Shown here: piece after piece, positions 1 to 5,653 of the stretch | Position numbering within the stretch: position 1 is the stretch's first letter | Layout: the number at the start of each line of letters is the position of its first letter | Assembly (NCBI GenBank): GCA_905204225.1 | Contig: CAJKZK010000034.1 | Span: forward strand, 1-15,348 | Origin: an uncultured Bacillota bacterium | GTDB lineage: Bacteria > Bacillota_I > Bacilli_A > RFN20 > CAG-449 | Direction of reading: 5' to 3' | Length of the DNA stretch: 15,348 bases | Translations under genes and position numbers: made by a program | The notes under the pieces: generated by a model | Database searches by the model: none | What the model saw: the letters and a program-made list of their open reading frames with translations, nothing else | Told to the model about the DNA's origin: nothing

Positions 1-165
1 AAGAAATTTTTTTACAGGTTTATAAGCAAGTTTAATAACAATAATTGACATAATAATAAATGCCAATAATTGAACTAAAAAAGCCCAAATATTAGGGAAA
101 ACTTTACTAACAAAATCATCACCAGTAGGTAAGGATAATCCATCGCTTAATGTTATAATAAGCAT
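1..165 (-). CDS. atpF: F-type ATP synthase subunit b (N-terminal 55 residues, cut by window edge)
   Basis: Subunit b forms the peripheral stalk that holds the F1 head to membrane subunit a. I translated the frame by hand: it begins at an ATG whose first base is 165 and stays open to position 1, giving 55 residues. After a short polar start there is one hydrophobic segment (about residues 25-46), then the Tyr-Lys-Pro-Val stretch (48-51) typical of the end of the b-subunit membrane helix. The long charged helix that should follow lies outside the window. An AGGA ribosome binding site precedes the start. The start lies 13 bases beyond the subunit c stop, the usual position for b in this operon. 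The identification rests on the short hydrophobic N-terminus together with operon order. Confidence 0.88.
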   Translation of the reverse strand, partial: MLIITLSDGLSLPTGDDFVSKVFPNIWAFLVQLLAFIIMSIIVIKLAYKPVKKFL

Positions 166-178
166 AAATAAATCCTTT

Positions 179-391
179 CTATCCTACGAATAAACATAGA
201 ATTGCAATAAGCAAGCCATAAATACCTGTTGTTTCAGTTAAAGCACAACCAAGAATCATTCCTGTACGTAATTTAGAATACATTTCAGGATTTCTTGCCA
301 TACCTTCCATTGCTTTACCACAAATAAAGCCTTCACCAATACCTGATCCAAGACCTGTTAATACTGCTATTGCTGCTCCAATATATTTCAT
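179..391 (-). CDS. atpE: F-type ATP synthase subunit c, Na+-type, two-carboxylate
   Basis: This 70-residue proteolipid is the monomer of the rotor ring that carries the coupling ion through Fo. It is a hairpin of two hydrophobic helices joined by the polar loop Ala-Arg-Asn-Pro-Glu (32-36). The essential carboxylate is Glu53, followed by Thr54 and Thr55, with Tyr58 four residues later. This matches the Glu-Ser-Thr...Tyr Na+ site of Ilyobacter tartaricus. Where Ilyobacter has Gln32, this protein has Glu20, exactly 33 residues before Glu53. That gives two acidic side chains in the site, as described for Fusobacterium nucleatum. Na+ coupling is therefore the likely mode, inferred from motif only. 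The start has the strongest ribosome binding site of the operon (AGGAGGTGA), which fits the need for many c copies per enzyme. It lies 17 bases after subunit a. Confidence 0.96.
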   Translation of the reverse strand: MKYIGAAIAVLTGLGSGIGEGFICGKAMEGMARNPEMYSKLRTGMILGCALTETTGIYGLLIAILCLFVG

Positions 392-408
392 ATTCTCACC
401 TCCTAATT

Positions 409-1164
409 TTATTTTAATTTTACATTTTCAATTTCTTCTTCAGGATCTTCTTGTGCGATAAAAATCATTGTTAACATAACAAAAATTAAGGTTTGGATAA
501 CCCCTGAAAAAACATCAAAATATAAATGTAAAACCGGCGTAATAAATGGTGGCAAAATTATACTAGCCCAACCTGATGGAATAAACATTCCAAAAATTAA
601 AGTAGATAAATTGCCTAAAGCATAATATATAATACTCATCAATGTAAAACCTGCTAATGCATTACCAAACAAACGTAAAGATAAAGATAATAATGGTGCC
701 CACATTGACAATAAATTTATAGGTAATAAAATTGGTATTGGTTCAATATATCTTTTAAAATATTTCCATTTGTTGTTTTGCATTGCAGTAAAATGAATCA
801 AAGTAAATGTGCATAATGCAATAGATAATGTGTTTCCTAAATAAGATAATGGTCCAGGTAATCCAATCAATGACACAAAGAAACATAATAAAATATATAG
901 TGCTAATCCCATTGCATATCCAGCAAAGCTTCTTCTTCTTTCTCCCATTAATTCAACTGTAAAATTTTCTAATTTTTCAATTAATGATTCTATAATTAAA
1001 ATAAATCCTTTATCTGGTTTGGTAGGATCTGCTTTTTTAAACTTAAAATAAATAACAAATGAAAAAAGGCAAATAATTAGCATTACTATTAATGACATAA
1101 TTACTTCTCCAGAAAAATAATCCCAACTAAATCCTAAAATTCTATCAATCTTATCTTGTGACAT
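409..1164 (-). CDS. atpB: F-type ATP synthase subunit a
   Basis: Subunit a is the membrane stator that supplies the two ion half-channels next to the c ring. The 251-residue protein has five or six hydrophobic segments. It carries the diagnostic motif Ser-Leu-Arg-Leu-Phe-Gly-Asn (162-168), in which Arg164 is the essential arginine facing the c-ring carboxylate. A second conserved hydrophobic hairpin lies near the C-terminus (about 199-237), followed by a short acidic tail. Length is within the usual 220-290 range. The ATG start at 1164 lies inside the last codons of the upstream subunit I gene (14-base overlap) with an AGGT ribosome binding site, suggesting coupled translation. The AtpI-a-c-b order is the common bacterial one. 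Confidence 0.97.
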   Translation of the reverse strand: MSQDKIDRILGFSWDYFSGEVIMSLIVMLIICLFSFVIYFKFKKADPTKPDKGFILIIESLIEKLENFTVELMGERRRSFAGYAMGLALYILLCFFVSLIGLPGPLSYLGNTLSIALCTFTLIHFTAMQNNKWKYFKRYIEPIPILLPINLLSMWAPLLSLSLRLFGNALAGFTLMSIIYYALGNLSTLIFGMFIPSGWASIILPPFITPVLHLYFDVFSGVIQTLIFVMLTMIFIAQEDPEEEIENVKLK

Positions 1165-1546
1165 TTTCTTTACCTAAAAAACTTATAATTAATGGTGTAA
1201 TTAAATATGGAATTGCACCTGCAGCAACAATTAAATAACGAGTTTTATTTATTTCTTCACCCATTGTTAAATAAACAATCAATCCAGATATAAATAATCC
1301 TAATACCATTAATAGGTATCTAATAAAAGTAAATAAAACAAACTTTACTGCTCCTTCATTAGGATTAACATTACTACTCTTTAAGAGTAAAAATATATTT
1401 AAAAAACTAACAATTGAACATAATGAAACACATATTATAATAGAATATTCATTAAATAATAAACCTATTAATGAAAGTAAAATAATAACTATATAAATAA
1501 TGCTACTAATAATAATTACTTTTTTAAATTCTTTTGTTTTAAACAT
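1151..1546 (-). CDS. atpI: ATP synthase subunit I (AtpI-like membrane protein)
   Basis: This 131-residue protein with four hydrophobic segments (about 10-32, 36-56, 66-92 and 103-123) is the first gene of the ATP synthase operon. Genes in this position encode subunit I, which is not part of the finished enzyme and is thought to help c-ring assembly or Mg2+ supply. Sequence conservation in this family is low, so position and topology carry most of the weight. I place the start at the ATG whose first base is 1546, because AGGTGA lies four bases upstream; a TTG immediately before it (1549) is too close to that site. The gene overlaps subunit a by 14 bases. A different small membrane protein that happens to precede atpB cannot be excluded. 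Confidence 0.78.
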   Translation of the reverse strand: MFKTKEFKKVIIISSIIYIVIILLSLIGLLFNEYSIIICVSLCSIVSFLNIFLLLKSSNVNPNEGAVKFVLFTFIRYLLMVLGLFISGLIVYLTMGEEINKTRYLIVAAGAIPYLITPLIISFLGKENVTR

Positions 1547-1574
1547 CAAATCACCTATTAACTTCGATATAATT

Positions 1575-1604
1575 ATTATAAGAAGAAAATCTATAAAAAA
1601 ACAA
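1575..1604 (-). promoter_or_regulatory. Putative sigma-A promoter of the ATP synthase operon
   Basis: Read on the minus strand, a TTGTTT -35 element (1599-1604) and a perfect TATAAT -10 element (1575-1580) are separated by 18 bases. They lie about 30 bases upstream of the subunit I start and just after the terminator of the preceding gene. The -10 box is convincing; in such AT-rich DNA the -35 box is less so. Confidence 0.45.
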
Positions 1605-1630
1605 CTTAATTTATTTTTTTTACAATTTTA

Positions 1631-1676
1631 TATAAAAAATACTTATAGTTGTATTAATTAAAACACTATAAGTATT
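1631..1676 (-). terminator. Rho-independent terminator after the mscS operon
   Basis: A perfect 12-bp inverted repeat (1638-1649 with 1665-1676, arms AATACTTATAGT/ACTATAAGTATT) encloses a 15-base loop. On the minus strand it is followed by a run of six T (1634-1639, partly inside the arm) and more AT sequence. It begins five bases after the stop of the 1682-2161 gene. The stem is AT-rich, hence moderate strength. It separates that operon from the ATP synthase promoter. Confidence 0.75.
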
Positions 1677-1681
1677 CAAAG

Positions 1682-2161
1682 CTATTTAAGGTAAGATTTT
1701 ACTTGTTCAATATTTGATTTAAAATCAAGCAATTTATTTTTTATATTTTGTGATTCTTTATCTATATTTATTTCCTTTTTATTATCCAATTTTCTTATAT
1801 AATCTATTAAATTATTTTTTTCTTTAATAAGGTTATCAAAATCACCTAATTTTGTTTTATCTTTTAAATCGATAAATGTTGTTTCAAATCCAGAAAGAAT
1901 AATAATTGTTTTGTTACCAATATCTTTAAATTTATTTCTATTCATTTCTTTATCATTAATTAATGACTCATATTTTTTAGCTTCTAAAGATAATTTGTTA
2001 GAAATAATTTCTATTTTTTTTCTATTAGTTTTACGATGAGTTAATATAAATATTGTAATAATTAGTGTAACAATTAAAGCACTATACCAAAATATAATTT
2101 CTTGAAGAGAATATGTTGGTGTTTGAGTAGTATTTTCTACACTTGATAATATTATAAACAT
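1682..2161 (-). CDS. Single-pass membrane protein with charged helical tail, unknown function
   Basis: I do not recognise the family of this 159-residue protein. It has a short polar N-terminus, one hydrophobic segment (about 22-40), a basic stop-transfer stretch (His-Arg-Lys-Thr-Asn-Arg-Lys-Lys, 42-49), and then about 110 Lys/Glu/Asp/Asn-rich residues that look helical and probably coiled-coil. The likely topology is N-out, with a cytoplasmic tail. No catalytic motif is visible. It starts two bases after the stop of the mechanosensitive channel gene, with GGAGA inside that gene's last codons, so the two are almost certainly co-transcribed and probably translationally coupled. A role as a channel partner or scaffold is only an inference from this linkage. 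Confidence 0.85.
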   Translation of the reverse strand: MFIILSSVENTTQTPTYSLQEIIFWYSALIVTLIITIFILTHRKTNRKKIEIISNKLSLEAKKYESLINDKEMNRNKFKDIGNKTIIILSGFETTFIDLKDKTKLGDFDNLIKEKNNLIDYIRKLDNKKEINIDKESQNIKNKLLDFKSNIEQVKSYLK

Positions 2162-2163
2162 AA

Positions 2164-3012
2164 TTATTTATCTCCTTTTTCAATTTTTGCTCTTTTTGGT
2201 TTTGGAAAGTCTTTAATATGTATATCAAATTGATCATAATCAATGGATATGTTTTCTTTTTCGAGTGCAATTAATATTTGTTCATTCAAATCAAATAATG
2301 TATCCCAATAAACATCCGTTGGACACCATGCTTTTAAAGTAAATTCTAAATTCGAATCTCCATATTTAGTTAATCTACAGCTAGGAGTAGGATTTTTTAA
2401 AATTGATTTATGAGCTTTAGCTACTAATAAAATTGTATTTTTTACATGTTCAATTTCTGTATCATATCCAACAGGAACAACGATATCAATTCTTCTAGTA
2501 GGTAATCTAGAATAGTTAATAATATTAGAAGCAGTAGCAGCAGAATTAGGAACGTTAATCGCTTGGCCAAGTGGCGTAATTAAATTAATACTAAACATAG
2601 AAATGGATGATACAGTTCCTTCAACACCATTAACCCAAATATAATCACCCTCAACAAATGGTTTTGCTACTATAATAATAACGCCATTCGCTAAAGAAGA
2701 TATTGTACCTTGTAACGCTAAAGAAACACCTAAAGAAAAGACTGAAGCTATGGTTACAACAGAATCAGGTGAAACACCAAATAAAGTTAAAACATAAACC
2801 ACAAGTACTACCATTAAAACAATATTTAATAACGAAATAAGAAAATTTGCTAATGTTTTTTCACTTAATTTAGTTTTGCTAACAGAAATTTTAAGTAATT
2901 TAATAACTAATTTAATTGCCATATACCCTAGCAAAATTAAAGTGACACTTTTGGCTAATGTAACTCCATCGGTTGTAAAATAATTATTTAATTTTTCAAT
3001 AAATTCATTCAT
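2164..3012 (-). CDS. mscS: Small-conductance mechanosensitive channel, MscS family
   Basis: MscS channels form heptamers in the inner membrane and open under membrane tension to release solutes during hypo-osmotic shock. The 282-residue length is close to that of E. coli MscS (286). Hydrophobic helices lie at about 18-40 and 55-78, followed by the pore helix TM3 (about 84-118). TM3 contains the Gly/Ala-rich stretch LGVSLALQG (94-102) and the kink region ending Lys-Pro-Phe (117-119). The beta domain follows, with GDYIWVNGVEGTV (122-134) and the Pro-Asn loop (155-156), then Asn-Ile-Ile-Asn-Tyr-Ser-Arg (163-169) and a complete alpha/beta C-terminal domain. The start has AGAGGT seven bases upstream. 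It is the first gene of a two-gene operon with the membrane protein at 1682-2161. Confidence 0.96.
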   Translation of the reverse strand: MNEFIEKLNNYFTTDGVTLAKSVTLILLGYMAIKLVIKLLKISVSKTKLSEKTLANFLISLLNIVLMVVLVVYVLTLFGVSPDSVVTIASVFSLGVSLALQGTISSLANGVIIIVAKPFVEGDYIWVNGVEGTVSSISMFSINLITPLGQAINVPNSAATASNIINYSRLPTRRIDIVVPVGYDTEIEHVKNTILLVAKAHKSILKNPTPSCRLTKYGDSNLEFTLKAWCPTDVYWDTLFDLNEQILIALEKENISIDYDQFDIHIKDFPKPKRAKIEKGDK

Positions 3013-3037
3013 TTTTTTACCTCTTATTTCAAAAATT

Positions 3038-3066
3038 ATTATAACAATATTATACGTTTTTTTAAA
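3038..3066 (-). promoter_or_regulatory. Putative promoter for mscS
   Basis: On the minus strand a perfect TATAAT (3038-3043) lies 17 bases from a TTTAAA -35-like element (3061-3066), about 25 bases upstream of the mscS start. Spacing and -10 are good; the -35 is weak. Confidence 0.45.
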
Positions 3067-3111
3067 TAGATATAATAACTGAAAAGCAATAATATAAAAA
3101 TTTTGACTTTT

Positions 3112-3144
3112 TTATTATCATATTAAAAAAAAGTGATAAAATAA
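3112..3144 (+). promoter_or_regulatory. Promoter region of the G3E GTPase operon with an overlapping inverted repeat
   Basis: A TAAAAT -10 box (3137-3142) lies 16 bases after a TTATCA -35-like box (3115-3120), about 30 bases upstream of the first GTPase start. Both boxes sit inside an imperfect inverted repeat: TTATTATCA (3112-3120) and TGATAAAATAA (3134-3144), separated by 13 bases. Such a repeat over both promoter elements could be an operator. It does not match the Bacillus Zur box (AAATCGTAAT...), so no regulator is proposed. A separate TTGACT at 3103-3108 has no well-spaced -10. Confidence 0.35.
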
Positions 3145-3171
3145 TCATGCATAAAAAGGAGATTAATTAAA

Positions 3172-4308
3172 ATGATTAAAATAGATATTATATCTGGCTT
3201 TTTAGGAGCTGGTAAAACTACATTAATAAAAAAATTATTTCAAAATGGATTTAATGGTGAAAAAGTAGTACTTATTGAAAATGAATTTGGTGATATAAGC
3301 ATCGATAGTGGATTTTTAAAAGATTCGGGTGTAAAAATCAAAGAAATTAACGCTGGTTGTATTTGTTGTTCTCTAGTAGGTGATTTCGAAACAGCAATTA
3401 AAGATTTAGTTAATCAATTTCATCCAGATAGAATTATTATTGAGCCATCAGGTGTTGGAAAATTATCAGATATTATTAATGCTGTAGAAAAAGTAAAATT
3501 AGATGATTTAAGTTTAAACATTTTAGCCACTGTTGTTGATGGAAAAAAAGCTAAAATGTATTTAAAAAATTTCGGAGAATTCTTTTTAAATCAAATTGAA
3601 GCTGCTAATACAGTTATTATTTCTAAAACTGAAAATTTATCAGAAGAGCAAATTGATGAATTAATTAATATCATCAAAGAACATAATGAACATGCAAATA
3701 TTATTACAACTAATATATCTTTGTTATCAAGCGACACATTATTAAAAACTCTTGAATCACATAGAGGCACTGAAGAAATTATAAAGCAAGCTGAACATGA
3801 GCATCATCATAACCATGACCATGATGAGCACGAATGTTGCTGTCATCACCATGATGAAGATGAACATGATTGTTGTCACCACCATGATGAAGATGAATGC
3901 TGTCACCACGATGAAGAACTTGATGATGACGATTGCTGCTGCCATCACCACGACCATGATGAAGATGAACATGATTGTTGTTGCCATCACCATGATGAAG
4001 AAGGTCACCATCACCATCATCATGATGCAGATGAAGTATTTACTTCATGGGGCATAGAAACTGCTAAATCAGTATCAAAAGAAGAATTATCTAATTTCTT
4101 AGATAGTTTAAATGATGAATCTTTAGGTTTAATTGTACGTTGTAAAGGTATATTAAAAGCTAAAGATAATGAAAAATGGTATTATTTTGATTATGTTTCA
4201 GGTGAAATTGAAATTAGATTAGGTGAACCTGATTATACTGGTAGAATTGTTGTTATTGGTTCAAAAATCAATAAAGAAAAAATTTCTTCAATGTTTAAAA
4301 ATATTTAA
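3172..4308 (+). CDS. G3E-family (CobW/COG0523) GTPase with His/Cys-rich metal-binding insert
   Basis: COG0523 proteins are P-loop GTPases that deliver metals, mostly zinc, to client proteins. The 378-residue protein has the Walker A motif GFLGAGKTT (9-17), the family metal motif Cys-x-Cys-Cys (Cys63, Cys65, Cys66), a Glu-Pro-Ser-Gly segment (91-94) and Ser-Lys-Thr-Glu (151-154) in the guanine-specificity position. The C-terminal CobW domain occupies about 289-378. Between the two domains, residues 209-288 form an extreme low-complexity insert with 30 His and 13 Cys among Asp and Glu, arranged as repeated Cys2-3/His2-3 blocks. His-rich inserts are common in this family, but the Cys runs are unusual. 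The start has AAGGAG ten bases upstream. The next gene begins two bases after its stop. Zinc is the likeliest metal; nickel or cobalt remain possible. Confidence 0.93.
   Translation: MIKIDIISGFLGAGKTTLIKKLFQNGFNGEKVVLIENEFGDISIDSGFLKDSGVKIKEINAGCICCSLVGDFETAIKDLVNQFHPDRIIIEPSGVGKLSDIINAVEKVKLDDLSLNILATVVDGKKAKMYLKNFGEFFLNQIEAANTVIISKTENLSEEQIDELINIIKEHNEHANIITTNISLLSSDTLLKTLESHRGTEEIIKQAEHEHHHNHDHDEHECCCHHHDEDEHDCCHHHDEDECCHHDEELDDDDCCCHHHDHDEDEHDCCCHHHDEEGHHHHHHDADEVFTSWGIETAKSVSKEELSNFLDSLNDESLGLIVRCKGILKAKDNEKWYYFDYVSGEIEIRLGEPDYTGRIVVIGSKINKEKISSMFKNI
3796..4035 (+). repeat. In-frame low-complexity repeat encoding Cys2-3/His2-3 metal-binding blocks
   Basis: This segment of the GTPase gene is built from degenerate repeats coding for Cys-Cys-(Cys)-His-His-(His)-Asp-Glu-Asp-Glu-His-Asp. 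There are five Cys/His blocks, with Cys runs at residues 222-224, 234-235, 243-244, 255-257 and 269-271, and a final run of six His (279-284). Codon third positions vary between copies (TGT/TGC, CAT/CAC), so the copies are not freshly duplicated. Repeat-rich reading frames on both strands here are by-products of this composition. Confidence 0.9.
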
Positions 4309-4310
4309 TT

Positions 4311-5246
4311 ATGAAAAAAGTTCCTGTATTTTTAATTGATGGCTTTATTGAAGCTGGTAAAACTCAATTTATTTTATCAACATTTCGTCGTGACGAATTT
4401 TATAAAAGAGGAAAAACTTTACTTTTTGTTTGTGAAGAAGGTGAAGTTGAATATAATCAAGAAGAACTTGATAAATATAATGTTGAAGTTGAATATTTAA
4501 AAGAAAATCAAATAAATCCTGAAGAATTAACCAAAATTTATTCAAAGCATAATACACTCAGAATTGTTATGGAAATGAATATGATGTGGGATTTAGATAA
4601 AATGGTTTTCCCTGATTTTTTTGAAGTAACTCAAATCATAACTATAATTGATGGTACTACATTCCCTATTTATTTTTCAAATATGAGGCAAAAATTCATT
4701 GATGCAATCAAGATGTCAGATGTTGTTGCGTTTACAAAACTTTCTTCAAGAGAAACACTTCAACAATTTCAAACACCTTTAAAAATAGCTAATTCACAAT
4801 GTTTATTTTGTTTAATTAACGAAGATTGCATATCCACTCAAGAAGCATTTGATACACCTTTACCTTATGATTTAAATAAAGATTCATTTACTTTAACCGA
4901 TGATGAATTTGGTATTTTCTATATTGATACTTTTGACCATAGAGAATCATATAAAGATAAAATAGTTACTTTTAATGCTTGGGTAGTTAAATCAAATAAA
5001 TTAAAGAAAAATGAATTTATTGCAGGAAGAAAAGTATTAACTTGCTGCGCTAATGATATTCAATTATATGGTTTTTTAGTAAAAGATTCTCTTGGTATGG
5101 ATTTAAAAGATGATTCATGGGTCAATATTACTGCTAAAATTGAGATTGAATATAATAAAGATTATGATGAAGAAGAAATTGTTCTTTATCCAATTAATCT
5201 AAAAGTAATTGAACCAATTAAAAATCAAATTTTAGATTTAAGATAA
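4311..5246 (+). CDS. CobW-like P-loop protein fused to a YcgQ/DUF1980-like C-terminal domain
   Basis: The 311-residue protein has two parts. The N-terminal part resembles a G3E GTPase: Walker A GFIEAGKT (11-18) and Phe-Thr-Lys-Leu (141-144) where NKxD would be. The Cys-x-Cys-Cys motif is missing; instead Cys164, Cys167 and Cys173 form a small cluster. The C-terminal part (about 202-303) resembles the conserved domain of the TIGR03943/YcgQ (DUF1980) family, including Gly-Arg-(x)5-Cys-Cys-Ala (239-247), Gly-Phe-Leu-Val (254-257) and Asp-Asp-Ser-Trp-Val (267-271). In Bacillus, YcgQ is a membrane protein paired with the permease YcgR; here there are no membrane segments and no permease nearby. 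It starts two bases after the upstream GTPase stop with no clear ribosome binding site, suggesting translational coupling. A role in metal trafficking is inferred; the domain match is from memory. Confidence 0.85.
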   Translation: MKKVPVFLIDGFIEAGKTQFILSTFRRDEFYKRGKTLLFVCEEGEVEYNQEELDKYNVEVEYLKENQINPEELTKIYSKHNTLRIVMEMNMMWDLDKMVFPDFFEVTQIITIIDGTTFPIYFSNMRQKFIDAIKMSDVVAFTKLSSRETLQQFQTPLKIANSQCLFCLINEDCISTQEAFDTPLPYDLNKDSFTLTDDEFGIFYIDTFDHRESYKDKIVTFNAWVVKSNKLKKNEFIAGRKVLTCCANDIQLYGFLVKDSLGMDLKDDSWVNITAKIEIEYNKDYDEEEIVLYPINLKVIEPIKNQILDLR

Positions 5247-5258
5247 TTTATTATTTAT

Positions 5259-5290
5259 AAGAAGTTTATATTTTTAAACTTCTTTTTTTA
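5259..5290 (+). terminator. Rho-independent terminator of the GTPase operon
   Basis: A perfect 10-bp stem (AAGAAGTTTA, 5259-5268, with TAAACTTCTT, 5275-5284) and a six-base loop are followed by a T run to 5289. It starts 12 bases after the stop of the second GTPase gene. Confidence 0.88.
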
Positions 5291-5294
5291 TTAT

Positions 5295-5330
5295 TAAAAA
5301 ACTCCATAAGTAATTTCTACTTATAGAGTT
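5295..5330 (-). terminator. Rho-independent terminator of the metal exporter/acpS operon
   Basis: A 13-bp stem (5300-5312 with 5318-5330), with one mismatch that becomes a G-U pair in the minus-strand transcript, has a five-base loop. On the minus strand it is followed by TTTTT and AT sequence. It begins eight bases after the acpS stop and sits back to back with the plus-strand terminator. Confidence 0.85.
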
Positions 5331-5338
5331 AAATTATT

Positions 5339-5653
5339 TTATATAATTAATATACTCGCTATAACATATTCTCCATCATGAGAAATTGATATTTTTATTT
5401 CTTCATGATCATCTACATAAGGTTCACCATTGTCTTTATTTAAGATAGAATAAGATAAATAATGTTCATCTTTATTAGCTTTGTAGATAGCTTCTTTACT
5501 AGCCCATCTTGAAGCTAAATATTGAGCTTTCTTTTCATCTAATAAATTGTTATAAACTAACAATTCTTTTTTTGTTAAAATTTTTTTTATAAAATGATCA
5601 CTTTTATTTTCAAAGCGAGATATTTTTGCTAAATCTATTCCAATATTCATCAT
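5339..5653 (-). CDS. acpS: Holo-[acyl-carrier-protein] synthase
   Basis: AcpS transfers the 4'-phosphopantetheine group from coenzyme A to a serine of acyl carrier protein, activating it for fatty acid synthesis in the cytoplasm. The 104-residue protein has the N-terminal Gly-Ile-Asp-Leu with Mg2+ ligand Asp7, the central Trp-Ala-Ser-Lys-Glu-Ala (50-55) with Glu54 as second ligand, and the C-terminal Ser-Ile-Ser-His-Asp (89-93). It is slightly short of the typical 115-125 residues, but all core motifs are present. Two consecutive ATG codons (5653 and 5650) could start it. The first overlaps the TGA stop of the upstream ATPase gene, so translation is probably coupled. Its place at the end of a metal-resistance operon is unusual; no acp or alr gene is next to it. 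Confidence 0.95.
   Translation of the reverse strand: MMNIGIDLAKISRFENKSDHFIKKILTKKELLVYNNLLDEKKAQYLASRWASKEAIYKANKDEHYLSYSILNKDNGEPYVDDHEEIKISISHDGEYVIASILII

Noticed and set aside
3103..3108. TTGACT as the -35 box of the G3E operon
   Set aside because: No good -10 box occurs at 16-18 bases; the nearest strong one (TAAAAT, 3137-3142) is 28 bases away and fits a different -35.
3757..4057. Open frames on both strands across the His/Cys repeat of the G3E GTPase gene
   Set aside because: Their proteins are Met/Ile/Val/Thr low-complexity products of reading the CAT/GAT/TGT repeat in other frames; they have no ribosome binding site and lie inside a well-supported gene.
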